From: an uncultured Oscillibacter sp.
GTDB lineage: Bacteria > Bacillota > Clostridia > Oscillospirales > Oscillospiraceae
DNA length: 34,180 nt
Reading direction: 5' to 3'
Assembly: GCA_900550685.1 (NCBI GenBank)
Contig: URTS01000006.1
Location: 1-34,180 of the forward strand
A model generated the notes under the pieces. That model was not told the DNA's origin. It saw nothing but the letters and a program-made list of their open reading frames with translations, and did no database searches. The number at the start of each line of letters is the position of its first letter. The stretch's first letter is position 1. The translations under genes were made by a program, and so were the position numbers. Below are positions 7,622 through 15,198 of the stretch, in pieces.

Positions 7622-9307
7622 TTAACCCCAGGACGTGGCTACATCGGAAACCATCTGGGTATAGACCGTGTCGCCCTCGTTCAGACCGGATTTGATCTCC
7701 ACATTGTAGGTATCCTGGATGCCGAGCTCCACCTGAACGGGGTAGAAGCCGGAGGGGATCTCCTCATCCTGATAGGGCAGCTCCAAGGCGTTGTCCGGCT
7801 GGCTGTCCGCCTTGATGTAGACCACGGTGGCGGAAGAGCCGTCCTCCAGGCCCACGGTGCGCACCGCCTGGATGGGCACCAGCAGACAGTTGTCGTTCTG
7901 GCTGGCCTGGATCTCATAGTTCACATAGCTGTTGACCTGCAGGGTGCCCTCCGTATTGTCGGCGGAAATGGTGATGGGATAGGAGGCCACGCCGTTGTTC
8001 ACCGTGCTGGAAAGGCTCACGGTTTCCACAGTGCCGAAGGCGCTGGTGCCCCACTGGTCCAGGTTCACGGACATACCGGTCTTGATGTAACTGATGTTCC
8101 GCTCGTCCACGGTGGCGCTGATGGTCACGGTGGAGGTGTCAGAAATGGTCACCAGGGTGGTGTTGGCAGCCAGCTCCTGGCCCTGGGTCACGGACAGGCC
8201 GATGACCTGGCCGGAAATGGGAGCCACGGCGCTGCAGTTGTCCAGGTTCTTCTGGGCGGCTTCCAGCTTCTTCTGGGCTTCTTCCAGGTTCTGCTGGGCG
8301 GTAAAGATCTCCGTTTCGCTGTCCTCGCCGTCGATGCGCACCAGCACCTGGCCGGGCTTCACGGAGAGATAGTCCACCAGGCTGCTGGAAATGACCGTAC
8401 CACTGACAGTGGAGTTCAGGTCGCCCACCCGGTAATATTCCAACTTGGCGGCCTCATAAGGATACACGGTCTCGCCGTTCACCGTGGCGGTGGCGGTGGC
8501 CACCATGTCCTTGGCCAGCACACCCTCGTTGGGGATCACGATCTCGGCGGAGAAGAGCTTGGAGCCCTCCGGCGTGATGCGGCTGACCATGTGAACCGCC
8601 TCCACCGTGCCCTCTACGGTGGTCATCAGGGTGGGAATGGAAACCTGCACCTTCTGCCCCGCCTTCAGTTCCCCGGCGTAGGCGTAGCTGTAATACTGCT
8701 CCAGCCGCATCCGGGTATCGTCCGCCAGCGTGGCCACCTTGGTGCCCTTGCTGATCTCATCGCCAGGGTTCAGGGTCACCACGTCCATCAGCTTACCGGC
8801 ATAGGACGGGGACAGGTTCAGCCCCGCAATGTCCTTTTGCAGGGTGTTGATCTGCTTCTGGTAGCCCTCCACCTCGTCCCGGGCCTTCTGGACCTCGGTG
8901 GCGGCGTTGGGGGAATCAATGGTGAACAGGGGGTCCCCCTGCTCCACCTGCTGGCCCTCCTCCACGAACACGTCCATCACAGTGCCTGCCGTGGTCAGGC
9001 TGATAGTCTCGCTGTTCTTGGCCTTCACCAGGCCGCTGCCGTCCACCACGGAGGTGATGGAGCCATACTCCACAACACCCGTGCCCACCTCGCTGCTGGC
9101 GCCGCCTTTTTTCTTGAAGAACAGCACGCAGCCCACGATCAGGGCGATGACCACCACCAGGGCGATGATCCGGCGGATCAGGCGCCGCCGCTTTTTCTTG
9201 TCAGCCGGACTCTTTCCCGGCTTTTTCGCTGCCGGGGCAGGCTCTGCCGCCGGAACGGCCGCTTCCGCCTGGGTTAGCTCCTTTTTCTCTTCCATGATCT
9301 CTGCCAT
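7622..9307 (-). CDS. MacA/HlyD-type membrane adaptor with doubled lipoyl-like region
   Basis: The 561-residue protein has a short charged cytoplasmic tail with an Ala/Pro/Lys-rich stretch (about 1-45) and a single membrane anchor (about 46-64); the rest lies outside the membrane. It has a first lipoyl-like half (AGTVMDVFVEEGQQVEQGDPLFTI), a first helical segment, another beta region, then a second full HlyD-type module: a coiled coil of repeated Glu/Ala/Gln/Lys heptads near residues 325-355, followed by APISGQVIGLSVTQGQELAANTTLVTI and a beta-barrel part (SATVDERNISYIKTGMSVNL). Typical MacA adaptors are about 370-400 residues with one such hairpin, so this one is long. AAGGAGA precedes the start. 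It is the first gene of the exporter-SLH operon. Confidence 0.88.
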   Translation of the reverse strand: MAEIMEEKKELTQAEAAVPAAEPAPAAKKPGKSPADKKKRRRLIRRIIALVVVIALIVGCVLFFKKKGGASSEVGTGVVEYGSITSVVDGSGLVKAKNSETISLTTAGTVMDVFVEEGQQVEQGDPLFTIDSPNAATEVQKARDEVEGYQKQINTLQKDIAGLNLSPSYAGKLMDVVTLNPGDEISKGTKVATLADDTRMRLEQYYSYAYAGELKAGQKVQVSIPTLMTTVEGTVEAVHMVSRITPEGSKLFSAEIVIPNEGVLAKDMVATATATVNGETVYPYEAAKLEYYRVGDLNSTVSGTVISSSLVDYLSVKPGQVLVRIDGEDSETEIFTAQQNLEEAQKKLEAAQKNLDNCSAVAPISGQVIGLSVTQGQELAANTTLVTISDTSTVTISATVDERNISYIKTGMSVNLDQWGTSAFGTVETVSLSSTVNNGVASYPITISADNTEGTLQVNSYVNYEIQASQNDNCLLVPIQAVRTVGLEDGSSATVVYIKADSQPDNALELPYQDEEIPSGFYPVQVELGIQDTYNVEIKSGLNEGDTVYTQMVSDVATSWG

Positions 9308-9369
9308 GTCATTTCTCCTTTACAGTTCACAAGGGCCGTAGGCCCGTTTCCTTTCAGTTCATTCATGCT

Positions 9370-9399
9370 AATATAGTTAAGAGGGCAAATCAACAACAA
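9370..9399 (-). promoter_or_regulatory. Probable promoter of the adaptor-ATPase-permease-SLH operon
   Basis: On the - strand TTGTTG (9394-9399) and TATATT (9370-9375) are separated by 18 bases, about 60 bases upstream of the adaptor start. The region between this promoter and the start contains only a short GGGCC..GGCCC hairpin. Confidence 0.55.
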
Positions 9400-9477
9400 A
9401 ACAGTAACAATTTTTTGCGGCGGATTTCTCTTGTTTACATAGACGGTTACCTGCCCCAAAAGGTTCCGCATATCTGC

Positions 9478-9519
9478 AAAAAAACACCGCTTCCGCCGGA
9501 ATTTTCCAGCGGAAGCGGT
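9478..9519 (-). terminator. Terminator of the TRAP transporter operon
   Basis: An 11-bp GC-rich stem (9486-9496 with 9509-9519) is followed on the - strand by seven T residues (9478-9484). It sits 11 bases past the stop codon of the TRAP permease. Confidence 0.9.
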
Positions 9520-9530
9520 TTGATTCAAAT

Positions 9531-11525
9531 TCAGGCAGCCAGCTTTCTGGCGCTCATGCGCTGGATCAGCACAATGCCGCCCACCACAATGAGGCCCGCC
9601 ACGTCGGATACCGTACCGGGGATCATCATGCACAGGCCGCCGGCCACCAGAGCCAGGCGGAACAGCACGGGGATCTTCTTGTAGAGATAGCCGTTGAGGG
9701 CCGCGGCGATGCCGAACAGACCCAGCAAAGCGCTGATGACGATCTGGACCACGGCCAGGGGGCCGGACACATTCTCAAACAGCATGGCGGGGCTGTAGGC
9801 GAAAATGTAGGGCACCACAAAGGCGGCGATAGCCAGCTTGGTGGCGTTGAAGCCGGTCTTCATGGGGTTGGCCTTGGCGATGGCGGCACCGGCGTAGGCG
9901 GCCAGAGCCACCGGAGGCGTAATGTCCGCTACGATGCCGAAGTAGAACACGAAGAAGTGAGCCGCCACCAGGGGGAAGCCCATCTGGATCAGAATGGGGG
10001 CGCAGGTGGAGGCCATAATGCAGTAGTTGGCGGTGGTGGGCACGCCCATGCCCAGGATGATGCAACAGACCATGGTCAGGGCCAGACCCAGGATGGTGGC
10101 GTCGCCCGCCGCCTGAACGATGGCGTTGATAAGGATGGAGGCAAGGCCGGTGACGGTGATGCATCCGGCGATCATGCCTGCCATGGCGCAGGCCACAGCC
10201 ACGGTGATGGCGCCCTTGGCACCGGCCTCCAGGGCCTCCACGATCTTGCCGAAGGTCAGCCGTTCTTCCTTATTCAGGAAGCCCACCACGATGGCGGCCA
10301 GAATGGACACTGCCGCGGAGAACTGCATAGTGCGGGTGCCGGAGGACACCAGCCAGATCAGCAGGGCCAGGGGGATAATGAGGTAGGCCTGCTTGGCCAG
10401 AGAGGACCAGGGCACCATTTCAGACTTGGGCATACCCTTCAGGCCCAGCTTCTTGGCCTCCAGATGGACGGCGATGAAGATGCCGGTAAAATACAGCAGG
10501 GCGGGCAGAATAGCCTTTACGGCCACCTGGGCATAGGGGATGTTCATGTACTCCGCCATCAGGAAGGCGGCGGCGCCCATAATGGGGGGCATGATCTGGC
10601 CGCCGGTGGAGGCGGCTGCTTCCACGGCGCCTGCAAACTCCGGCTTGTAGCCCGTCTTTTTCATCATGGGGATGGTGACGGAGCCGGTGGTGACGGTGTT
10701 GCCCACGGAGGAGCCGGACACCATGCCGCACAGGGCGGAGGAGATGACGGCCACCTTGGCGGGACCGCCGGAGGACCATCCGGCCAGACGGTTGGCAAAG
10801 CTGATGAAGAAGTTGGCAATGCCGGTGCGCTCCAGGAACGCGCCGAAGATGATGAAGAGGACGATGTAGGTGTAGCAGACGCTCACCGGGGTGCCGATGA
10901 CGCCGCTGGTGGTATAAAACAGCTTATAGACGATGTTTTTCAGGGCCTTATAGAAGCTGGGGTCCCAGCTGAGCTGGTTGTAGAAGGTGTAAATCAGCAG
11001 GGCGCACAGTACGCACAGGATGGGCAGGCCCACGCACCGGCGGCACAGCTCGATGAGTACCAGGATGCCGATGGTGCCGATGACGATATGGATGGGCTGC
11101 AGCTTCGTGGCCAGCTGGATGATGGAGAAGGCGTTGATGGCAAAGTAGAAGAAGCTGCCTGCGCCCAGCACCATCAGAATCCAATCATACCAGGGCACAT
11201 GGTTGACCCGGGTATCCCCCTTCTTGGCGGGGTACACCAGATAGCCGATGATGACGATGAATCCCAGGAACAGGGACAGCCGCCGCTCCGGCAGGGCCTT
11301 GCTGAACAGGGTCATCAGGATGCAGTACACGGAGAAGCTCGCCATCAATGCCCGCAGCATCGTTTTGGGAATCCCCTCCCACACCCGGGTGTTGGACTCC
11401 CGGTCATACTTTTTCATCACGGCGTCCACATCCGCCTGGATGTCGTGCTCCATGCCGTTTTCCTCGTGCACGAGGTCCTTTTCCATTTCCACGACGGGGT
11501 CTTTCTGCTTTTTGAACAGGCCCAT
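9531..11525 (-). CDS. TRAP transporter permease, 4TM/12TM fusion (TAXI type)
   Basis: The 664-residue integral membrane protein joins the small (DctQ-like) and large (DctM-like) TRAP subunits in one chain, the form that pairs with TAXI-type binding proteins. After a charged cytoplasmic N terminus of about 55 residues come the first helices (SFSVYCILMTLF, LSLFLGFIVIIGYLVYPA). The DctM-like part has FGAFLERTGIANFFISFANRLAGWSSGGPAKVAVISSALCGMVSGSSVGNTVTTGSVTIPMMKK, shown here only in part as recognised motifs, and MGMGVPTTANY-like GMGVPTTANYCIMA. TRAP systems use a sodium gradient for solute uptake. A strong AAGGAGGAG site precedes the ATG. The solute is not known; TAXI systems often take up organic acids or amino acids such as glutamate. 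Confidence 0.94.
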   Translation of the reverse strand: MGLFKKQKDPVVEMEKDLVHEENGMEHDIQADVDAVMKKYDRESNTRVWEGIPKTMLRALMASFSVYCILMTLFSKALPERRLSLFLGFIVIIGYLVYPAKKGDTRVNHVPWYDWILMVLGAGSFFYFAINAFSIIQLATKLQPIHIVIGTIGILVLIELCRRCVGLPILCVLCALLIYTFYNQLSWDPSFYKALKNIVYKLFYTTSGVIGTPVSVCYTYIVLFIIFGAFLERTGIANFFISFANRLAGWSSGGPAKVAVISSALCGMVSGSSVGNTVTTGSVTIPMMKKTGYKPEFAGAVEAAASTGGQIMPPIMGAAAFLMAEYMNIPYAQVAVKAILPALLYFTGIFIAVHLEAKKLGLKGMPKSEMVPWSSLAKQAYLIIPLALLIWLVSSGTRTMQFSAAVSILAAIVVGFLNKEERLTFGKIVEALEAGAKGAITVAVACAMAGMIAGCITVTGLASILINAIVQAAGDATILGLALTMVCCIILGMGVPTTANYCIMASTCAPILIQMGFPLVAAHFFVFYFGIVADITPPVALAAYAGAAIAKANPMKTGFNATKLAIAAFVVPYIFAYSPAMLFENVSGPLAVVQIVISALLGLFGIAAALNGYLYKKIPVLFRLALVAGGLCMMIPGTVSDVAGLIVVGGIVLIQRMSARKLAA

Positions 11526-11638
11526 AGCGTCTCCTCCTTGATCGTTTTCTCACATCCGCAGTTGACAGGGGCAGGCGCGCCTGTCCTTCTCAACCGGGGA
11601 CTGGGGTAGCTGCCGTTCCGAAGAAATCATCATTTCTT

Positions 11639-11682
11639 CTCTTAGAACGGGTCATGGCTGCGGCGGATTTCTCCGCCGCAGC
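11639..11682. repeat. Left 44-base direct repeat flanking copy A
   Basis: It is identical to 11785-11828 except in the four-base loop of its terminal palindrome. The palindrome has arms GCTGCGGCGGA and TCCGCCGCAGC; the loop is TTTC here and GAAA in the partner, which are reverse complements. The hairpin therefore appears flipped while the 5' flank CTCTTAGAACGGGTCATG stays in direct orientation. Confidence 0.9.
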
Positions 11683-11718
11683 TTTCCGGGGCGCTTCCCC
11701 GAAAAGTTTCATTGAAAT

Positions 11719-11763
11719 TGCGCAGGAAACCCCTGATGGGTTTCCCGCACACACCCTTCCTTT
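11719..11763 (-). repeat. Dispersed repeat core, copy A
   Basis: This core, read on the - strand, begins AAAGGAAGGGTGTGTGCGGG. It forms the stem GCGGGAAACCC / GGGTTTCCTGC (11 pairs including one G-T). It lies between the TAXI binding protein and TRAP permease genes. A short palindrome (TTTCC-GGC-GGAAA) overlaps its upstream edge and a GGGG/CCCC hairpin lies at 11683-11704. Confidence 0.85.
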
Positions 11764-11784
11764 CCGGCGGAAAAACCACTTCTC

Positions 11785-11828
11785 CTCTTAGAACGGGTCA
11801 TGGCTGCGGCGGAGAAATCCGCCGCAGC
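11785..11828. repeat. Right 44-base direct repeat flanking copy A
   Basis: Partner of 11639-11682; see that entry. Its palindrome (11803-11828) has an 11-bp stem and loop GAAA. It begins 62 bases past the stop codon of the TAXI gene on the - strand, but no T run follows, so it is not a typical terminator. Confidence 0.9.
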
Positions 11829-11890
11829 CTGATTGGGGTTCATCCAAAACCTATTATAAAGGGCTTTTTGTAAAGATGCCGTTCAGGTTC

Positions 11891-12925
11891 TTACTTGGTA
11901 GCCACATCGAAGCCCTTTTCAGCGAAGTACTTGGCAGCGCCGGGATGATAGGGCACAGAGGTGATGGAGGCACCGAACTCGGTGGACAGCTCGCCGTACT
12001 TGGCGTGGCTGCTGACCAGGTCAGCGGCATTGTCGAAGATGTCGGCGGTGAAGGCATAGATGGCATCCTCGGACACATCGTCACGGGCCAGGATCACAGC
12101 GCCCACAGCCACGGTGGTGACATCCTCATCCTGGCCGTTGTAGGTACCGGCAGGGATGATGTGCTTGGTGTAGTAGGGAGAGGTGGACAGCAGGCTGTCG
12201 ATATGCTCATCGTCCAGGGACACCAGGTAAGCGGTCTTGGTGGTAGACAGGTCGGTGATGGCGGTGGTGGGAGCGCCGGCCACGATGAAGGCGGCGTCGA
12301 TCTTGCCGTCCTTCAGGGAGTCGGCACTGTCGCCGAAGCTCTGATAGGTGGCGTTGATCTGGGTGAACTTGCCCTCAGCGTCCAGGTCGCCCAGGCCGTA
12401 AGCGCTCAGGATATCCACAGCGTTGAAGTACACGCCGGAACCGGCAGCACCCACAGAGACGTTCTTGCCGGCCAGGTCAGCCACGGTCTTGATGCTGGGA
12501 TCGGTGGTGACGATCTGCACATCCTCCATGTACAGGGCGGCCACGGTGGAGAAGCAGTCGATGGGCTCCTCGAAGAGGTTGGTGCCGTTGTAAGCGTAAG
12601 CCATCACGTCGGACTGGCAGAAGGCCAGCTCCGCGTTGCCGTCGGCCAGCTCTTCCACGTTGGACTTGGAGCCGTTGCCCACCAGGCCGGTGACGGCCAC
12701 ATTGGTGTTGTTGGTGGCGTGCTGGGCGATGACGGAGCCGAAGGCATAATAGGTGCCGGACTCGCCGCCGGTGACGAAGCGCAGCTTTGCGGAAGCGGCG
12801 GGGGCACTGGTGGAGCTGTCGCTGCTGTTGTCAGAAGAAGCATCGCCGGAGGAAGAGCTGCCGCCGCAGCCTGCCAGGGAGGCGACCATACCCAGGGCCA
12901 AGATCAAGGACAAAAACTTTTTCAT
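11891..12925 (-). CDS. TAXI-family TRAP transporter solute-binding lipoprotein
   Basis: This 344-residue protein captures the solute outside the membrane and hands it to the fused TRAP permease encoded downstream. The N terminus MKKFLSLILALGMVASLAGC is a lipoprotein signal with lipobox LAGC, so the mature protein is probably lipid-anchored through Cys20; a Ser/Asp-rich linker follows. LRFVTGGESGTYYAFGSVIAQ near the start of the mature domain is the TAXI hallmark, and NVSVGAAGSGVYFNAVDIL is the second conserved segment. I chose the ATG at 12925 because AGAGGG lies 7 bases upstream; the TTG at 12931 would be too close to that site. It is first in the operon. Confidence 0.93.
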   Translation of the reverse strand: MKKFLSLILALGMVASLAGCGGSSSSGDASSDNSSDSSTSAPAASAKLRFVTGGESGTYYAFGSVIAQHATNNTNVAVTGLVGNGSKSNVEELADGNAELAFCQSDVMAYAYNGTNLFEEPIDCFSTVAALYMEDVQIVTTDPSIKTVADLAGKNVSVGAAGSGVYFNAVDILSAYGLGDLDAEGKFTQINATYQSFGDSADSLKDGKIDAAFIVAGAPTTAITDLSTTKTAYLVSLDDEHIDSLLSTSPYYTKHIIPAGTYNGQDEDVTTVAVGAVILARDDVSEDAIYAFTADIFDNAADLVSSHAKYGELSTEFGASITSVPYHPGAAKYFAEKGFDVATK

Positions 12926-12994
12926 GTACAATCCCTCTTATCTAAAAAATAATATGATACGGTATACGATCTGGTCTTCCCAAACCATGTGCAT

Positions 12995-13023
12995 ATCATA
13001 CATGATAAAATTTCATTTTGCAA
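12995..13023 (-). promoter_or_regulatory. Promoter of the TAXI-TRAP operon
   Basis: On the - strand TTGCAA (13018-13023) and TATGAT (12995-13000) have a 17-base spacer. The surrounding region is clearly more AT-rich than the rest of the window. The 5' untranslated region would be about 60 bases. Confidence 0.75.
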
Positions 13024-13138
13024 GAGTCGATTCCACTTTTTGTTGATTTTTTTGCATAGTCTTATCATTGCTCTTGCATTTCTTGGAAATTTGATTCGTT
13101 TTGACCGTCTTCCCTTGCAAATCACCTGTCCATCCTGC

Positions 13139-13178
13139 AAAAACATGCCCCGGCGGAGATTCCGCCGGGGCATGTTTT
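13139..13178 (-). terminator. Terminator of thrS
   Basis: A perfect 18-bp inverted repeat (13140-13157 with 13161-13178, three-base loop) ends on the - strand in TTTTT. It lies 12 bases past the thrS stop. Confidence 0.9.
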
Positions 13179-13190
13179 GTGCAATTTGTC

Positions 13191-14972
13191 TCAGTGGATG
13201 GCCTTGGTCGCCACGTCCTCGCCCAGCTTGGCCGCAAAGGCTTCCAGGCTCATGGCGCCCAGATCCTCGCCGCTGCGGGTGCGGACGGAAACGGTCTTGT
13301 TCTCCATATCCCGGTCGCCCACCACCAGCATGTAGGGCACCTTCTCCAGGGTGGCTTCCCGGATCTTCTTGCCGATCTTCTCGTTGCGCTCGTCCACTTC
13401 CATCCGGAAGCCCTTAGCATCCAGCGCGGCGGAGATCTCGTTGGCATACTCCGCGGCACGGTCGGTAACGGGCAGTACCTTCACCTGGACAGGAGCCAGC
13501 CAGGCGGGGAACGCACCCATGGTCTCCTCGATCAGGTAGGCCATGAAGCGGTCCAGAGAGCCCAGGATGGCGCGGTGCAGCACCACGGGGGTCTTTTCGG
13601 TGCCGTCCTTGTCCACGTAGGTCAGGTGGAACTTTGCGGGCAGGCAGAAGTCCAGCTGGCAGGTGGACAGGGTGTACTCAGCACCCACGGCGGGCTTGAC
13701 GTTCACATCCAGCTTGGGGCCGTAGAAGGCGGCCTCGCCGATCTCCTCGGTGAAGTGGATGCCCAGCTCGGTCAGCACCTCGCGGAGGGCGCTTTCCGCC
13801 TTGTTCCACATCTCGTCGTCATCGTGGTACTTCTTCTTGTCCGCCGGGTCGCGGAGGGACAGGACGCAGCGGTAATCGTTGATGTTGAAGTCCTTGTACA
13901 CGTCGAAGATCAGGTCACAGACAGAGGCGACCTCGCTCTTGATCTGGTCGGGGGTGACGAACAGGTGGGCGTCGTTCTGGCAGAAATGCCGGGCGCGCTC
14001 GATGCCCTTCAGGGTGCCGCTGGCCTCAAAGCGGAAGTCGTGGGCCACCTCGCCGATACGGACGGGGAGCTGGCGGTAGGAATGGGGCCGGTTGGCGTAG
14101 ATCATCATGTGGTGGGGGCAGTTCATGGGCCGGAGCACGAAGCTTTCGTCCTCCACCTCCATGGCGGGGAACATGTTCTCCTTATAGTGGTCCCAGTGAC
14201 CGGAGGTGCGGTACAGGTCCACGGTGCCCACGCAGGGGGTCATGACATGCTGGTAGCCCAGCTTGCGCTCCTTCTCCTTGATATAATTCTCCAGGATCTG
14301 CCACACAGTGTAGCCCTTGGGCAGGAACATGGGCATACCCTTGCCCACCAGATCGTTGGTCATGAACAGGCCCAGCTCCCGGCCCAGCTTCCGGTGGTCC
14401 CGGCGCTTGGCCTCCTCAATGCGCTCCAGATAGGCGTCCAGCTCCTCCTTCTTGGGGAAGGCGATGCCGTAAATGCGCTGAAGGGTCTCCCGGTTGGAGT
14501 CGCCCCGCCAGTAGGCGGCGTTGCAGGCCAGCAGCTTGATGGCGTTGCCCTTCACCCGGCCGGTGGAGTCCAGGTGGGGACCGGCGCACAGGTCGGTGAA
14601 CTCGCCCTGCTTGTAGAAGGAGATGTGGGCATCCTCCGGCAGGTCCTGGATCAGCTCCACCTTGAAAGGCTCGTTCTTCTCCTCCATGAACTTGATGGCT
14701 TCCTCACGGGGCAGTTCGAACCGCTCCAGCTTCAGCTTCTCCTTGCAGATCTTCCGCATCTCGGCCTCGATCTCGGCCATATGCTCCGGCGTGAAGGCGA
14801 AGGGGGCGTCCATATCATAGTACCAGCCCTCTTTGATGGAGGGGCCGATGGCCAGCTTCACCTCGGGCCACAGCCGCTTGACGGCCTGGGCCATGATGTG
14901 GGAGCAGGTGTGCCAATAGGTCTGGCGGTACTCCTCGTTTTCAAAACTGAATTCTTTCTTTTCCTCAGACAT
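13191..14972 (-). CDS. thrS: Threonyl-tRNA synthetase lacking the N-terminal TGS domain
   Basis: The enzyme charges tRNA(Thr). The chosen start (14972) has AAAGGAG 8 bases upstream and gives 593 residues; the long in-frame extension further upstream is the T-box leader, not protein. The editing (SAD) domain is complete, with His21 and His25 in HTCSH and the later C-A-G-P-H zinc-site motif in FTDLCAGPHLDSTG. The class II core has MNCPHHMMIY, RIGEVAHDFRFEASGTLKGIERARHF and LHRAILGSLDRFMAYLIEE, followed by the anticodon-binding domain. Standard bacterial ThrRS is about 640 residues with a 60-residue TGS domain in front; here the protein begins directly at the editing domain. Expression is controlled by the T-box described separately. 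Confidence 0.95.
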   Translation of the reverse strand: MSEEKKEFSFENEEYRQTYWHTCSHIMAQAVKRLWPEVKLAIGPSIKEGWYYDMDAPFAFTPEHMAEIEAEMRKICKEKLKLERFELPREEAIKFMEEKNEPFKVELIQDLPEDAHISFYKQGEFTDLCAGPHLDSTGRVKGNAIKLLACNAAYWRGDSNRETLQRIYGIAFPKKEELDAYLERIEEAKRRDHRKLGRELGLFMTNDLVGKGMPMFLPKGYTVWQILENYIKEKERKLGYQHVMTPCVGTVDLYRTSGHWDHYKENMFPAMEVEDESFVLRPMNCPHHMMIYANRPHSYRQLPVRIGEVAHDFRFEASGTLKGIERARHFCQNDAHLFVTPDQIKSEVASVCDLIFDVYKDFNINDYRCVLSLRDPADKKKYHDDDEMWNKAESALREVLTELGIHFTEEIGEAAFYGPKLDVNVKPAVGAEYTLSTCQLDFCLPAKFHLTYVDKDGTEKTPVVLHRAILGSLDRFMAYLIEETMGAFPAWLAPVQVKVLPVTDRAAEYANEISAALDAKGFRMEVDERNEKIGKKIREATLEKVPYMLVVGDRDMENKTVSVRTRSGEDLGAMSLEAFAAKLGEDVATKAIH

Positions 14973-15014
14973 TGCAATGTCTCCTTTCCTCTGGCGGCCG
15001 CGCCGCCCCGGGGC

Positions 15015-15056
15015 AAAACAAAAACGCCTCACCCCTGTTTCAACCAGGGGTGAAGC
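15015..15056 (-). terminator. T-box regulated terminator in the thrS leader
   Basis: On the - strand GCTTCACCCCTG (15045-15056) pairs with CAGGGGTGAGGC (15026-15037), followed by a T-rich run (15015-15024). Its 5' arm contains CACCC, which can instead pair with GGGTG of the T-box sequence, giving the usual choice between antiterminator and terminator. Confidence 0.9.
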
Positions 15057-15076
15057 GAAAAGCTCCACGGTTCCAC

Positions 15077-15120
15077 CCTGCTTGCACACAAGACGAAAGC
15101 CCGCCTTGTGTGCAAGCAGG
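15077..15120 (-). repeat. 16-bp hairpin of repeat copy B, abutting the T-box
   Basis: CCTGCTTGCACACAAG (15105-15120, - strand) pairs perfectly with its complement at 15077-15092, with a 12-base loop. The last bases of the second arm are the first bases of the T-box consensus (AGG of AGGGTGG). A second small hairpin GGCAAAA..TTTTGCC lies at 15119-15143. Confidence 0.75.
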
Positions 15121-15152
15121 CAAAACCCTTTCAGGCTTTTGCCGGATTTCAA

Positions 15153-15198
15153 TGGCGCAGGAAACCCCGGAGAGGTTTCCCGCACACACCCTTCCTTT
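15153..15198 (-). repeat. Dispersed repeat core, copy B, inside the T-box leader
   Basis: On the - strand it begins AAAGGAAGGGTGTGTGCGGG and forms the stem GCGGGAAACC / GGTTTCCTGC. The sequence from GGCGCAGGAAACCCC through GGTTTCCCGCACACACCCTT on the + strand is nearly the same as copy A. A hairpin CTTCCTT-tcc-GAAGGAAG overlaps its upstream end. No flanking direct repeat was found for this copy. Confidence 0.85.

Larger units (their letters stand above)
11526..11890. other. 365-base region between TAXI binding protein and TRAP permease
   Basis: No gene is seen. It holds repeat copy A with its two 44-base flanking repeats (11639-11828), an imperfect inverted repeat of two 16-base arms with three mismatches (11561-11576 with 11579-11594), and an interrupted hairpin (CCGTTC and GAAGAAAT at 11613-11627 pairing with 11632-11639 and 11645-11650). 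Because it lies inside an operon read on the - strand, these structures could lower permease expression relative to the binding protein. That is inference; no hairpin here has a U tract. Confidence 0.6.

Noticed and set aside
6902..9277. A 791-codon open frame on the + strand
   Set aside because: It is antisense to the ATPase and adaptor genes and has the same Gly/His/Leu-rich shadow composition.
11639..11828. CRISPR-like array or transposon ends
   Set aside because: Only two repeats around one spacer, no cas genes and no transposase frame within the window.
11803..11828. Rho-independent terminator after the TAXI gene
   Set aside because: The hairpin is strong but no T run follows in the - direction.
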